Source of the DNA: JACOMS01 sp964352785
Lineage (GTDB): Bacteria > Pseudomonadota > Alphaproteobacteria > Caulobacterales > Maricaulaceae
NCBI GenBank assembly: GCA_964352785.1
Contig: CAYGTI010000007.1
Span: 1 to 64,000, forward strand
Reading direction: 5' to 3'
DNA length: 64,000 nt
Shown: in pieces, positions 50,066 to 59,180 of the stretch
How the letters are laid out: each line of letters begins with the position of its first letter
Numbering within the stretch: position 1 is the first letter of the stretch
Notes under the pieces: model-generated
What the model saw: the letters and a program-made list of their open reading frames with translations, nothing else
The model's database searches: none
What the model was told of the DNA's origin: nothing
Position numbers and translations under genes: made by a program

Positions 50066-51507
50066 GCCGCGTCTCCTCTTAATTGATGCTCGATTTTCTC
50101 CCGCGCGTAAATATCAACAAGCCGCAAAGCTTGCTCTCGGAAGGCCTCGCCTCTGACCTCAAAACTTTTAAACTGGTCAAAGCTCGCGCAGGCGGGCGCT
50201 AAAAGAATAATTGCATTGTCTTTACGCTCAGTCAGTGCGTCGCGGACGGCGCACAGCATCGCGAGCTCCAACGTGCCCGATATTTTGTGCGCCACTTTCG
50301 CTTTGGACAATGTTTTGTGAAACTCCGTTGCCGCCTCGCCAATAAGGTAGGCCTTTGCAATATTAGCAAAATAAGGCGAGAGCGGCGTGATACCGTCAGC
50401 CTTGGCTTGTCCGCCCGCAATCCAGTAAATATTTTTATAGGATTTGAGTGCTTGCGCAGCAGCATCCGCATTCGTGGCCTTGCTGTCATTAACGAACCGT
50501 ACCGGCCCCATACGGCCAACCGTTTCCATACGGTGTGAAAGGCCGGGGAAATTAAGAATGGCGCGGCCAATAGCTTCAGGGTCAATTCCAAACGTGCGCA
50601 CCGCTGCAAACGCAGCCGCGGCATTTTGCCAATTATGCTCGCCTTCCAGCGCTTTGGCATGGTTCAAGTCTGCTATTTCTTGCACCTTTGCGCCCAGCGT
50701 ACAGTAAAGCTTGCCTTTAATAACGCAGACACCGCGCCCCAAAGTTTTACGCCCCGAAATCGGGATAATTCGGCGGCCATTGGTTGCTGTCAGTTCGGTG
50801 CAAATTCGGCGGCCATCCACATCATCAACCCCTATGACGATGGCATCGCGCGGGTCTTGATTGGCAAATATACGCCGCTTGGCCCGCTCATACCCTACCA
50901 TATCGCCGTGACGATCCAAATGGTCAGGCGAGAGGTTTAAGAAAACCGCTGCGTTGGCCTGCAAAGACCGTGTACGTTCTAGCTGATAAGATGACAGCTC
51001 AAGCACATAATACATACCGCTATGCATACGCTCAAGATCGAGTGCGCCGCGTCCGATGTTGCCGCCAATTTGCACGTCCTTGCCGCACTCTTGCAAAATA
51101 TGCCCGATTAAAGCAGTGGTCGTCGACTTCCCGTTGGTGCCTGTGATCGCAATAATTTTGGGCCGGTTTTCTTCAGCGCGCGCTATAACTTCGCGGGCAA
51201 AAATCTCAATGTCACAAATGATAGGAACGCCCGCGGCGCGGGCTTTAACCGCTGACCAGTGGGCGACGGGTAGCAGATCGGGAACCCCCGGTGAGAGCAC
51301 AAGGTTATCATACTCCGTCCAGTCCGAGGCCTGTAAATCCGTCAACATCACGCCCGCCGCTGAAGCGGCCTCGCGTGAGGCCTCATTATCATCCCAAGCA
51401 TGCACATGCGCGCCGCCCGCCGCCAAAGACAAAGCCGCCGTTATACCGCTTCGGCCCAAGCCAAACACTGCAATGTGCCGGCCTTTAAATGTTTTGGCTG
51501 TGATCAT
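50062..51507 (-). CDS. murD: UDP-N-acetylmuramoylalanine--D-glutamate ligase
   Basis: 481 residues. MurD adds D-Glu to UDP-MurNAc-L-Ala. HIAVFGLGRSGITAAL is the N-terminal UDP site, and AITGTNGKSTTTALIGHIL the ATP site; LNLSPDHLDRHGDMVGYERAKRRIF and VRFVNDSKATNADAAAQAL, followed by GGQAKADGI, are the family signatures. Starts four bases after the mraY stop and overlaps ftsW by four bases. Confidence 0.96.
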   Translation of the reverse strand: MITAKTFKGRHIAVFGLGRSGITAALSLAAGGAHVHAWDDNEASREAASAAGVMLTDLQASDWTEYDNLVLSPGVPDLLPVAHWSAVKARAAGVPIICDIEIFAREVIARAEENRPKIIAITGTNGKSTTTALIGHILQECGKDVQIGGNIGRGALDLERMHSGMYYVLELSSYQLERTRSLQANAAVFLNLSPDHLDRHGDMVGYERAKRRIFANQDPRDAIVIGVDDVDGRRICTELTATNGRRIIPISGRKTLGRGVCVIKGKLYCTLGAKVQEIADLNHAKALEGEHNWQNAAAAFAAVRTFGIDPEAIGRAILNFPGLSHRMETVGRMGPVRFVNDSKATNADAAAQALKSYKNIYWIAGGQAKADGITPLSPYFANIAKAYLIGEAATEFHKTLSKAKVAHKISGTLELAMLCAVRDALTERKDNAIILLAPACASFDQFKSFEVRGEAFREQALRLVDIYAREKIEHQLRGDAA

Positions 51508-51511
51508 GATC

Positions 51512-52609
51512 TTACCGTAGCTTCAAAGTTGATAATCCGATCAAAGCCAAGATGATGGCAATGATCCAGAAACGAATGACGATGGTGGGCTCGGCCCAGC
51601 CAAGCTTTTCAAAGTGGTGATGAATGGGAGCCATGCGAAAGACACGCTTCCCGGTGAGTTTATACGACGTGACCTGCACAATCACAGAGACAGCCTCAAG
51701 CACAAAAATACCGCCAATAATCGCTAAGACAATTTCATGTTTGATGGCGACAGCACAGCTACCGAGCGCGCCTCCCAAAGCCAATGAGCCTGTATCGCCC
51801 ATAAACACCATTGCCGGAGGCGCATTATACCATAGAAACCCAAGTCCCGCGCCAACTATGGCCCCGAGGAAAATCGTGACTTCAGCCCCGCCACGCACAA
51901 AGGGTACACCCAGATATTCCGAGAAATTATAGTTTCCTACCAAATACGCAATGAAAGCCAAGCTCATACAGGCGATCATCACCGGCACGATGGCAAGCCC
52001 GTCCAGACCATCGGTTAAATTCACCGCATTGGACGAGCCGACAATGACGAGGCAACCGAACGGTATAAAAAACACGCCAAGGTTAATCCACGTGTTTTTA
52101 AGCAGCGGTATCGCCAATCCCGTTGCAAAACCTTCCGGCTCTGGCGCGAACGCATTAACCAGAATGTAACAGGCCACAGCGGCAATGAGAATTTCCAAGA
52201 GGAGTTTAGCCTTACTGCTAAAGCCTTTTGGATTTTGCCGGGAAACCTTGAGGTAATCATCATAAAATCCAATACAGCCAAACCCGACAGTCACCATAAA
52301 CACCGTCCACAGAAACGGGCTGTGCAAATTTCCCCAGAGCAGCGTCGAAATAACTACAGAAATCAAAATGAGTAACCCGCCCATAGTCGGCGTTCCGGCC
52401 TTTTGAATGATGTGACTTTCGGGTCCGTCTTCACGAATAGGTTGGCCTTTGCCTTGCTTGGAGCGTAGCCAGTTAATCATGCGCGGCCCGAAAATGAAGG
52501 CAATGAGCATAGACGTCATCAACGCTCCGCCCGTGCGAAACGTGATATAATTAAACAAGTTAAATATCTGAAACTCATCTGCCAGTGGGGCTAGCCATTC
52601 ATATAGCAT
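51512..52609 (-). CDS. mraY: Phospho-MurNAc-pentapeptide transferase
   Basis: 365 residues from ATG 52609 (MLYEWLAPLADEFQIFNLF), overlapping murF by eleven bases. MraY makes lipid I on undecaprenyl phosphate. About ten transmembrane helices; signatures KAGTPTMGGLLIL, GFYDDYLKV (Asp-Asp pair), NAVNLTDGLDGLA, FMGDTGSLALGGALG and PIHHHFEKLGWAEPTIVIRFWI. Starts from 52669 lack this family N-terminus. Confidence 0.97.
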   Translation of the reverse strand: MLYEWLAPLADEFQIFNLFNYITFRTGGALMTSMLIAFIFGPRMINWLRSKQGKGQPIREDGPESHIIQKAGTPTMGGLLILISVVISTLLWGNLHSPFLWTVFMVTVGFGCIGFYDDYLKVSRQNPKGFSSKAKLLLEILIAAVACYILVNAFAPEPEGFATGLAIPLLKNTWINLGVFFIPFGCLVIVGSSNAVNLTDGLDGLAIVPVMIACMSLAFIAYLVGNYNFSEYLGVPFVRGGAEVTIFLGAIVGAGLGFLWYNAPPAMVFMGDTGSLALGGALGSCAVAIKHEIVLAIIGGIFVLEAVSVIVQVTSYKLTGKRVFRMAPIHHHFEKLGWAEPTIVIRFWIIAIILALIGLSTLKLR

Positions 52610-53984
52610 TGGCAATCTCTTTCTGTTCTTTTTGCAATTGCGCAACGAGGTTTGACAGCCCTGTCGCATTCGACCCTTTAATCAAAACGGTATCGCCGTT
52701 TTGGATATCCTGTTTCAGCGCGTCCAGCGCTTGCTCCCAGCTTGCCGCCCACGCGCCGCGCATAGATTGCGGAAGGGCACCACGCAGGGCGCGCATGCAT
52801 TCGCCAACGACGATAACGCGGGACACACCCGCAGCTTGTAAAGGCTCACAAAGAGCCGCGTGCAGCGCAAGTTCGTCCCGGCCAAGCTCATACATATCAC
52901 CTAGCACGGCGATCTTTCGCTCCTTGGAATGACCGAGCGCCTCAATAGACGCGCGCATAGATTCAGGATTGGCGTTATAGCTTTCATCAATCAGGCTAAC
53001 GTTACACCCCGCAACCCTCAGAGAGGCGCGCGCGCCGCGTCCCGCTAAAGCCTCAAAATTCGCCAGCGCGCTAACAGCGTGTTGGGGATCAATGCCTACA
53101 GCAAACGCCGCAGCCACCGCGCAAGCAGCATTCGTCAGCCAATGCACCCCGTCCAGTCCAAGCGATAAGCGGTGTACTCTCCCCCCCACATGAAAATCAG
53201 CGCTGATGGAACCGGGCGCAACAACAGAGTTGGAAATTCGAACATCAGCCCCTGCCGTTTCGCCGAATGTGATGATACGTTCGGCCTTAACGGCGGCCTG
53301 TTTGGACAAATAATCAAAATACGGATCATCAGCGTTGAGAACAGCAGTGCCGCCCTCCGAAAGGCCTAAGAATATTTCAGCTTTCGCTGCAGCAATATCG
53401 TCCACGCTCTCAAAATGCGCCAAATGCGCTGGCGCGATTTTTGTAATGATGGCAACATCAGGCGCGGCAAGCGGTGAGAGATCGGCCAGTTCACCCGCAT
53501 GGTTCATCCCCAGCTCAAACACGCCGTATTGCGTAGCCGCTGGCATCGTCGCCAATGTCAGCGGAACACCCCAATGGTTATTAAATGATTTCAGTGACTT
53601 ATGTGTGTTTCCTTGCGATGCACAAATTACGGCTATGGCTTCTTTCACGCTGGTTTTACCAACGCTGCCGGTCACCGCGATCCGCGCCGCAGAGCTACGC
53701 TCACGCGCTGCAACAGCCATATCTCTTAGCGCTCCAACCGTATCGCCAACGATCAAAGCGGGCTCCGCTTCATCCGTGCGCTCGGATAATATAGCACCGG
53801 CCCCGGCTGCGCGGGCTTGCGGAATAAAATCATGCCCATCGCGCGCGTCTTTCAGAGGGACAAATAAGTCTCCGGGCTGCAAAGAGCGGCTATCAATGGA
53901 CATTCCGCCAACCGCCCAGCGACCAACCGCGCGCCCGCCAACCGCCTTTGCCGCATCACCGGATGTCCAGAGCGGCTTAGACAT
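52599..53984 (-). CDS. murF: UDP-MurNAc-tripeptide--D-alanyl-D-alanine ligase
   Basis: 461 residues from ATG 53984 (MSKPLWTSGDAAKAVGG), overlapping murE by eight bases. MurF adds the D-Ala-D-Ala dipeptide. N-terminal region GMSIDSRSLQPGDLFVPLKDARDGHDF is the UDP site; ATP site GSVGKTSVKEAI; middle SFNNHWGVPLTL; NYNANPESMRASIEAL with the Lys-site region just before. C-terminal GSNATGLSNLV. Follows murE and precedes mraY as in the standard dcw order. Confidence 0.96.
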   Translation of the reverse strand: MSKPLWTSGDAAKAVGGRAVGRWAVGGMSIDSRSLQPGDLFVPLKDARDGHDFIPQARAAGAGAILSERTDEAEPALIVGDTVGALRDMAVAARERSSAARIAVTGSVGKTSVKEAIAVICASQGNTHKSLKSFNNHWGVPLTLATMPAATQYGVFELGMNHAGELADLSPLAAPDVAIITKIAPAHLAHFESVDDIAAAKAEIFLGLSEGGTAVLNADDPYFDYLSKQAAVKAERIITFGETAGADVRISNSVVAPGSISADFHVGGRVHRLSLGLDGVHWLTNAACAVAAAFAVGIDPQHAVSALANFEALAGRGARASLRVAGCNVSLIDESYNANPESMRASIEALGHSKERKIAVLGDMYELGRDELALHAALCEPLQAAGVSRVIVVGECMRALRGALPQSMRGAWAASWEQALDALKQDIQNGDTVLIKGSNATGLSNLVAQLQKEQKEIANAI

Positions 53985-55413
53985 GACCAAGCTCTTTCAA
54001 GGCCATACGCGCTTGCTCAACGTCAGAAAAGGGAATGATTTTATCACCGATAATCTGACCTTGTTCATGGCCTTTGCCTGCAATGACAAAACAGTCTTTG
54101 GGACCGAGGCGTTTAATACCAGCACGGATCGCCGCCGCGCGGCCGCCTATTTCATCAGCCTCCGGGCAACCTTCAAGCACGGCCTGCCGGATAGAAGCCG
54201 GGTTCTCGCTACGTGGATTATCATCGGTTACAATCACATCATCAGCCAGACGCGCTGCTACCGCGCCCATTTTTGTGCGCTTATCCGGATCACGGTCACC
54301 GCCGCAACCAAACGCAAGGATAATCCGGCCCATCGTATGCGGGCGCAAGCTGCGTAGCAGCTTATCAAGCCCGTCTTCCGTATGGGCAAAATCTACGAAT
54401 ACTGGCGCGCCGTCTTTAGTTTTTCCGGCTTGCTCCAAGCGCCCGGCCACACCGGTCAGATGCTCGAGAGCATCCAATGCGGTCTTTTCATCAACGCCCG
54501 TGACCAGCGCCAACCCCAAGGCAGAGACCGCATTTAGGGTTTGGAATTCTCCGGCCAAAGGCAGCCTGACTTTACGGCGATTTCCCCTCACCACTAAATT
54601 TAAGGTCTGGCTCGCTGTGCGCGGCATCACTTCATCAATACGGATATCTTCGCCCGTCCAACCGACACGCATAACGGATTGCCCGCGCGCTTGGCACAAT
54701 GCGGCGAGGCGCTGTCCATAAATGTCATTTACATTGATAACCACGGGCGCGTCTTTGGGGGTTAGCTCATTAAACAAGCGGGCTTTAGAGGTAAAATAAT
54801 CCTCGACATCCGGGTGATAGTCAAAATGATCCTGTGTCAGGTTTGAAAATCCAGCCGCGGCAATTTTGACCCCGTCCAAACGGTATTGCTTAAGCCCGTG
54901 ACTGGAGGCTTCCATCCCTACGTGCGTCACGCCTTCGCCGGCGAGAACGGAGAGCGTCTGGTGCAGCGCCACGGCGTCCGGTGTTGTATGGGATAAGGCG
55001 CGGTACCCGCTCGGTGCCTGCACACCCAGCGTCCCAAAGCAGGCACTTTTAAGACCCGCATACGCCCATATTTGGCGTAAAAACTCCACGGTCGAACTTT
55101 TACCATTGGTGCCTGTCATCGCGACTAAAATTTCCGGCTGCCCGGCGTAAAGTTTAGCCGCTATTTCGCTGTAAATTTTGCGCGGATTCTTATGCGCCGC
55201 GTAAGGCACAGAAATACCAGATAAACCCGGAGTAGAGAGAATAGCGCTCGCGCCGTTTTTGATAGCGCCCTCAATATAGTCACGGCCATCAGCTTTAAAC
55301 CCCGGCAAAGCCGCAAACAAAGTTCCGGCAGCGACAGCGCGGCTATCACTTGATAGAGCCTGAATATCCGCGTCGGGGCCCTCATAGTCCTTTATCAATT
55401 CAGAAAGCTTCAC
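53977..55413 (-). CDS. murE: UDP-MurNAc-tripeptide synthetase (meso-DAP adding)
   Basis: 478 residues. MurE adds the third stem residue. SSDSRAVAAGTLFAALPGFKADGRDYI is the UDP-site domain, VAMTGTNGKSSTVEFLRQIW the ATP site, and SNLTQDHFDYHPDVEDYF the Mg region. The selectivity motif is TDDNPRSENP; DNPR marks enzymes that add meso-diaminopimelate, so the stem has meso-DAP. It overlaps ftsI by four bases and murF by eight. Confidence 0.97.
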   Translation of the reverse strand: MKLSELIKDYEGPDADIQALSSDSRAVAAGTLFAALPGFKADGRDYIEGAIKNGASAILSTPGLSGISVPYAAHKNPRKIYSEIAAKLYAGQPEILVAMTGTNGKSSTVEFLRQIWAYAGLKSACFGTLGVQAPSGYRALSHTTPDAVALHQTLSVLAGEGVTHVGMEASSHGLKQYRLDGVKIAAAGFSNLTQDHFDYHPDVEDYFTSKARLFNELTPKDAPVVINVNDIYGQRLAALCQARGQSVMRVGWTGEDIRIDEVMPRTASQTLNLVVRGNRRKVRLPLAGEFQTLNAVSALGLALVTGVDEKTALDALEHLTGVAGRLEQAGKTKDGAPVFVDFAHTEDGLDKLLRSLRPHTMGRIILAFGCGGDRDPDKRTKMGAVAARLADDVIVTDDNPRSENPASIRQAVLEGCPEADEIGGRAAAIRAGIKRLGPKDCFVIAGKGHEQGQIIGDKIIPFSDVEQARMALKELGHV

Positions 55414-57095
55414 CGCAGCGCTCCGGTTTCTGAAAACGGGCTGTAAGCCACAGTCTCAACCCTACGGGTCACGCCCAGCATTGGCGCAATGCGCTCAATA
55501 ACCCGGCCTGTTGTCGGCGCGGCGTTCCATCCCGCAGTCGCGTAGCCATAAGTTTCTTTAAGGCCTTTAGGCTCATCAAATGTAATCATCACTACATAAG
55601 TCGGGTCTTCGTAAGGAAAAGCCGATATAAAAGATGACACCAAGCGCCGCTCATCATACCCGTCGCCGCTCGGCTTATCGGCTGTACCGGTTTTTCCCAT
55701 GACGCCGTAGCCCTTGACGTTGGCGTTCCGGCCTGTTCCGTTTGTAACCACATACCGCATTAAATCACGAAGGGTCTGTGATGTTTCAGTTGATACGACC
55801 CGGCGCGTGTCAGCCGGATTTGCCGCATCGCGCTTCAAAAGCGTTGGCGTCACATAAAGACCATCATTTAAAATGGCCCCCATTGCGACAGCCAAAGCCA
55901 AAGGCGTCACAGAAATACCGTGCCCGTAAGAAACGGTCACTGTTGTAATATCCTGCCATTCGGACTGAACCTGCGGGCGCGCACTTTCGCTAAACTCAAT
56001 CGGCACTCTGTCCATCAAACCCAGCGTCCTTAAAAACCGCTGCTGAACATCACCCCCGGCCCTCATCGCCATCATGGCTGTGCCCCGGTTTGAGCTTTGC
56101 GCAAGAATCTTAGGCATGGCCCAAGGCTCGGTGCCGGGATGATCGTCACGAATAAATTTATCACGCACAAGCAAGGGCTTTTGCACAGGAAACAACTCAT
56201 ACAAATCCGTCAACTTTTCCTCCAAAACCATCGCCATAGTCAGCGGCTTGAACACTGAACCCAATTCATACGTCGACATTGAGGCATGATTAAACTTATT
56301 TTGGGGCGGATTTTCAGACGGTGTATTCGGATCAAAGTTGGGCAGTGAGGCCATTGCTAAAATTTCACCTGTTTTCATGTTAAGAACAATACCCGCGCTC
56401 GTATTGGCCTTAAAATGCTTTGTCGCGGCGGCCAGCTCTTCGGCCAGAGCATTTTGCACACGCAGGTCAATAGACAGGACCGTGCTCGGCGCATTCATCT
56501 GCGACAATCGCGCATTAAATGCGCTCTCAGCCCCCCCGAGTCCCTTCATATCAACATCTGTGAAACCGACAATATGAGAGGCCAATTTTCCATGCGGATA
56601 AACGCGCTGCGGCTCCACCTCAAAAATCAAACCCGGTAAACCCAAATCAAACACGGATTGCCTCTGTTTGGGCGTCAGCCCGCGGGCAATGAGAACTTGA
56701 TCACCTTTGCCGCCTAATTTTTCTAAAACGCCCTTATAATCAAGCCCCGGAAGACGCTCAACCAAAGCCTCTGCAGTTTCAGCCTCATCCCAAATATACC
56801 GCTGGCGGGAGTACAGCGCATAGGTCTCCAGCGTCGTTGCGAGAACTTGCCGGTGACGATCCACCAAATCAGCGCGCACCTCAACTGTCTCGCCAAAATG
56901 TAAGGATCGATCTGATTTATCCCCTAAAAGCGCGACCTCTCCCAACCGGATAATCGCGACGAACAAGGCAAACAAAAAAATGAACGCCCCAATACGGATA
57001 CGAATACGGCCCTCGGAGACAGCCGCAAACTCACTGTCTGCGACCTGCATATACCGCTGAACCGGCGTATCTCTGCGCGGGGCTTTAATTTTCAT
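55410..57095 (-). CDS. ftsI: Septal penicillin-binding protein 3 (FtsI)
   Basis: 561 residues from ATG 57095 (MKIKAPRRDTPVQRYM), which overlaps ftsL by eleven bases; the start from 57155 is inside ftsL. One N-terminal transmembrane helix (IRIGAFIFLFALFVAIIRLG), then the pedestal and transpeptidase domains. Catalytic motifs: SVFK (S280-K283), SSN (334-336), and KTG (468-470). FtsI cross-links septal peptidoglycan with FtsW. GAGGGGG precedes the ATG. Followed by murE with a four-base overlap. Confidence 0.96.
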   Translation of the reverse strand: MKIKAPRRDTPVQRYMQVADSEFAAVSEGRIRIRIGAFIFLFALFVAIIRLGEVALLGDKSDRSLHFGETVEVRADLVDRHRQVLATTLETYALYSRQRYIWDEAETAEALVERLPGLDYKGVLEKLGGKGDQVLIARGLTPKQRQSVFDLGLPGLIFEVEPQRVYPHGKLASHIVGFTDVDMKGLGGAESAFNARLSQMNAPSTVLSIDLRVQNALAEELAAATKHFKANTSAGIVLNMKTGEILAMASLPNFDPNTPSENPPQNKFNHASMSTYELGSVFKPLTMAMVLEEKLTDLYELFPVQKPLLVRDKFIRDDHPGTEPWAMPKILAQSSNRGTAMMAMRAGGDVQQRFLRTLGLMDRVPIEFSESARPQVQSEWQDITTVTVSYGHGISVTPLALAVAMGAILNDGLYVTPTLLKRDAANPADTRRVVSTETSQTLRDLMRYVVTNGTGRNANVKGYGVMGKTGTADKPSGDGYDERRLVSSFISAFPYEDPTYVVMITFDEPKGLKETYGYATAGWNAAPTTGRVIERIAPMLGVTRRVETVAYSPFSETGALR

Positions 57096-57447
57096 CACGC
57101 GCCCCCTCATCCGGGACGCGCGAGTCTGCCTGAACAAGCTCGAAGCGCTCGTCAATACTTTCTACGTCAATAATTTGCTCTCCTGCGACAGGCTTTAAAC
57201 CCAACTCCGACGCCGCCAACCGGCTCACTCTCTCCGGGCTTTCCAAATAAGCCATTTCGGCCTTAAGCACATTCAGCGCAACCTGCTCGGCCGCAACGAG
57301 GCGCTCTAGCCGGGTGACGTCTGCCCGTGCAGATTGCGCCCGTGTCTTCACATAATAAAGCCCCACCGTTAAACCGATGCCAACGATGAACACAATCACA
57401 TAGGCAATGTGGCGGGACGTTTTAGCCTGTCCGGGATAATAACTCAT
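57085..57447 (-). CDS. ftsL: Cell division protein FtsL
   Basis: 120 residues from ATG 57447 (MSYYPGQAKTSRH), overlapping the rsmH stop by four bases; a GTG at 57456 adds three residues. One transmembrane helix (HIAYVIVFIVGIGLTVGLYYV) is followed by a coiled coil (RADVTRLERLVAAEQVALNVL) and a short C-terminal part. FtsL bridges FtsB and FtsQ and activates FtsWI. FtsL proteins vary in sequence, so the call rests largely on size, layout and position between rsmH and ftsI. Confidence 0.9.
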   Translation of the reverse strand: MSYYPGQAKTSRHIAYVIVFIVGIGLTVGLYYVKTRAQSARADVTRLERLVAAEQVALNVLKAEMAYLESPERVSRLAASELGLKPVAGEQIIDVESIDERFELVQADSRVPDEGARDEN

Positions 57448-58439
57448 GCTGCCCACCGAAAATCATCAATATGCGGCACATCAGGTAAAACTGTGTCTGA
57501 CGGCGGAAAAGCTTTTGCATCTGTGCGCACCGCAGCCCGCAAACGTGCGGAGCGAGACCGCGGGTTTTCAGATGTTTCAAGGCTGGACGGCTTTACCGCT
57601 GAGCGTGACAGTAATTTGAAACTTACGTCCGGCCCATGAGACGGTGCCGATGGCATGTAGCGCGAACCCTCGGCCTGAACATCCGCGCGCTGACGCAAAA
57701 ATTGCTTGACGATCCGGTCTTCGAGCGAGTGAAAAGACACAACGATCAGCCGCCCGCCGGGCCGTAAAAGACGCTCCGCGGCGCAAAGCCCTCGGTGAAG
57801 CTCGCCGAGCTCATCATTGACAAAAATCCGCAGGGCCTGAAACACCCGGGTCGCGGGATGAATTTTACCCGTGCGCCCCAAAGCTTCCTCAATCAACCCG
57901 GCCAAAACATCCGTCGAAACAATGGCCGCCTCTTCGCGGGCCCGGATGATAAATTCAGCCGCGCGGCGAGCGCGGCGTTCCTCGCCGTAAACCTTAAAAA
58001 TCCGCACAAGATTCATCATGTCTAAATTATTCACAGCATCCGCAGCCGTTGGCCCCGTGTGCCCCATACGCATATCCAACGGACCAGCGCGCATAAATGA
58101 AAATCCGCGCTCAGCCTGATCAATCTGCATGGACGAAACGCCAATGTCCAAAACAACGGCGTCGACCTGTGTCATATCCGGCAGTGTGTCTATCAGTGTG
58201 TCCATTTGAGAAAACCTCGTCTCGCATAACTCAAACCGGCCTTGATAAGCTAGCGCCAACTCTTTCGCGCGCGCGCGAACATTCACATCACGGTCCAGAC
58301 CGATCACGCGGCAATCTGCAGCCTGCAAAAAAGCCTCGCTGTAACCTCCATTACCAAAAGTGCCGTCAATATAAATTTCGCCGTCTTTTGGTGACAAGGC
58401 ACTTAAAACCTCGGGAAGCATAACCGGATAGTGCTTCAT
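57444..58439 (-). CDS. rsmH: 16S rRNA (cytosine-1402-N4)-methyltransferase
   Basis: 331 residues. RsmH methylates C1402 of 16S rRNA. HYPVMLPEVLSAL opens the protein; DGTFGNGGYSEAFL is the SAM-binding loop, LDIGVSSMQIDQAERGFSFMRAGPLDMRM the family signature, and FQALRIFVNDELGELHRGL the second. The C-terminal segment VSFHSLEDRIVKQFLRQRA is typical. It overlaps mraZ by four bases and ftsL by four bases. Confidence 0.96.
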   Translation of the reverse strand: MKHYPVMLPEVLSALSPKDGEIYIDGTFGNGGYSEAFLQAADCRVIGLDRDVNVRARAKELALAYQGRFELCETRFSQMDTLIDTLPDMTQVDAVVLDIGVSSMQIDQAERGFSFMRAGPLDMRMGHTGPTAADAVNNLDMMNLVRIFKVYGEERRARRAAEFIIRAREEAAIVSTDVLAGLIEEALGRTGKIHPATRVFQALRIFVNDELGELHRGLCAAERLLRPGGRLIVVSFHSLEDRIVKQFLRQRADVQAEGSRYMPSAPSHGPDVSFKLLSRSAVKPSSLETSENPRSRSARLRAAVRTDAKAFPPSDTVLPDVPHIDDFRWAA

Positions 58440-58903
58440 CGTGGCCGCTCCGCATCCAAAGCGTCCACAGGCTTTAAGCGGTTACGGTGCTCGCGCGCGA
58501 TCCGGCGCACATCGGCAATACGCGCTTGGTAGCTCTCCGGGTTCCAAATCTCAAAACGCCCCCCCAAACCGACAAAATGCACCTTGCCATTCAGGCTCGC
58601 ATGATCGCCCAATTCTTTGGGCAGCGTGATCCGCCCGCCGCTATCAAAAGCCAATCGGCGGCTCTCGGCAAAAATTGCCTGCTCTAGCGCGAGGCGGCCT
58701 TCATCATAATAATCCACGCGGTCAAGAGAACGCTGATATTGCTTAAGTAACTCTATGCCGCCGCCTTCGAGGTAATCACCATCAAAGCTCGGCCAAACGA
58801 TAATACCGTCAAACTCACTATTGGCGACTTTGGCGCGAAATTCGGCCGGCACGGAGACGCGCCCTTTCGCATCCAGATTATTTGTCACAGTCGACAGAAA
58901 CAT
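58436..58903 (-). CDS. mraZ: Transcriptional regulator MraZ
   Basis: 155 residues. Two AbrB-like SpoVT domains with the DAKGRVSVPAEFRAKV pattern in the first and DSGGRITLPKELGDHA in the second (the DxxGR motifs). MraZ binds direct repeats upstream of its own operon and represses the dcw cluster in E. coli. Three 10-bp-spaced TGGGAT repeats lie 36 to 62 bp upstream. First gene of the cluster; rsmH overlaps by four bases. Confidence 0.95.
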   Translation of the reverse strand: MFLSTVTNNLDAKGRVSVPAEFRAKVANSEFDGIIVWPSFDGDYLEGGGIELLKQYQRSLDRVDYYDEGRLALEQAIFAESRRLAFDSGGRITLPKELGDHASLNGKVHFVGLGGRFEIWNPESYQARIADVRRIAREHRNRLKPVDALDAERPR

Positions 58904-58938
58904 GATGAACCCCAGCCGTTAAGAAAAACAGCCCTAAA

Positions 58939-58966
58939 ATGGGATAACATGGGATATTATGGGATA
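58939..58966. promoter_or_regulatory. Triple direct repeat upstream of mraZ, candidate MraZ operator
   Basis: ATGGGATA occurs at 58939-58946, 58949-58956 and 58959-58966, each on the plus strand and exactly 10 bp apart. MraZ is known to bind TGGGA-type direct repeats with this spacing. They face the opposite strand to mraZ. The rest of 58904-59180 shows no gene. Confidence 0.7.
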
Positions 58967-59180
58967 CAATGCCAATTTATCTAAAAATTAAGGATAATTA
59001 CGCCTTTTACACCTGCCGAGCGGCGCATCTGGACTGAATCTAGGAACTAAATAAGAACAAATATTTAAATTATGCCAGACTGTAGATATAAACGCACCAC
59101 AGAGGCACGAAAGTAAAATATTCAGTTTACAATGCCGCTGCGCTACACAACATTAAGCATTAGGTTAACGGGAGAGAATA

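Noticed and set aside
53335..54357. Plus-strand frame of 340 residues
   Set aside because: It lies antisense across the murF-murE junction; Ser/Ala/Arg-rich composition is typical of a shadow frame.
59150..59168. TTAA-N8-TTAA before nadK as a CtrA site
   Set aside because: The gap is eight bases (GCATTAGG), not seven, so it does not fit the CtrA rule.
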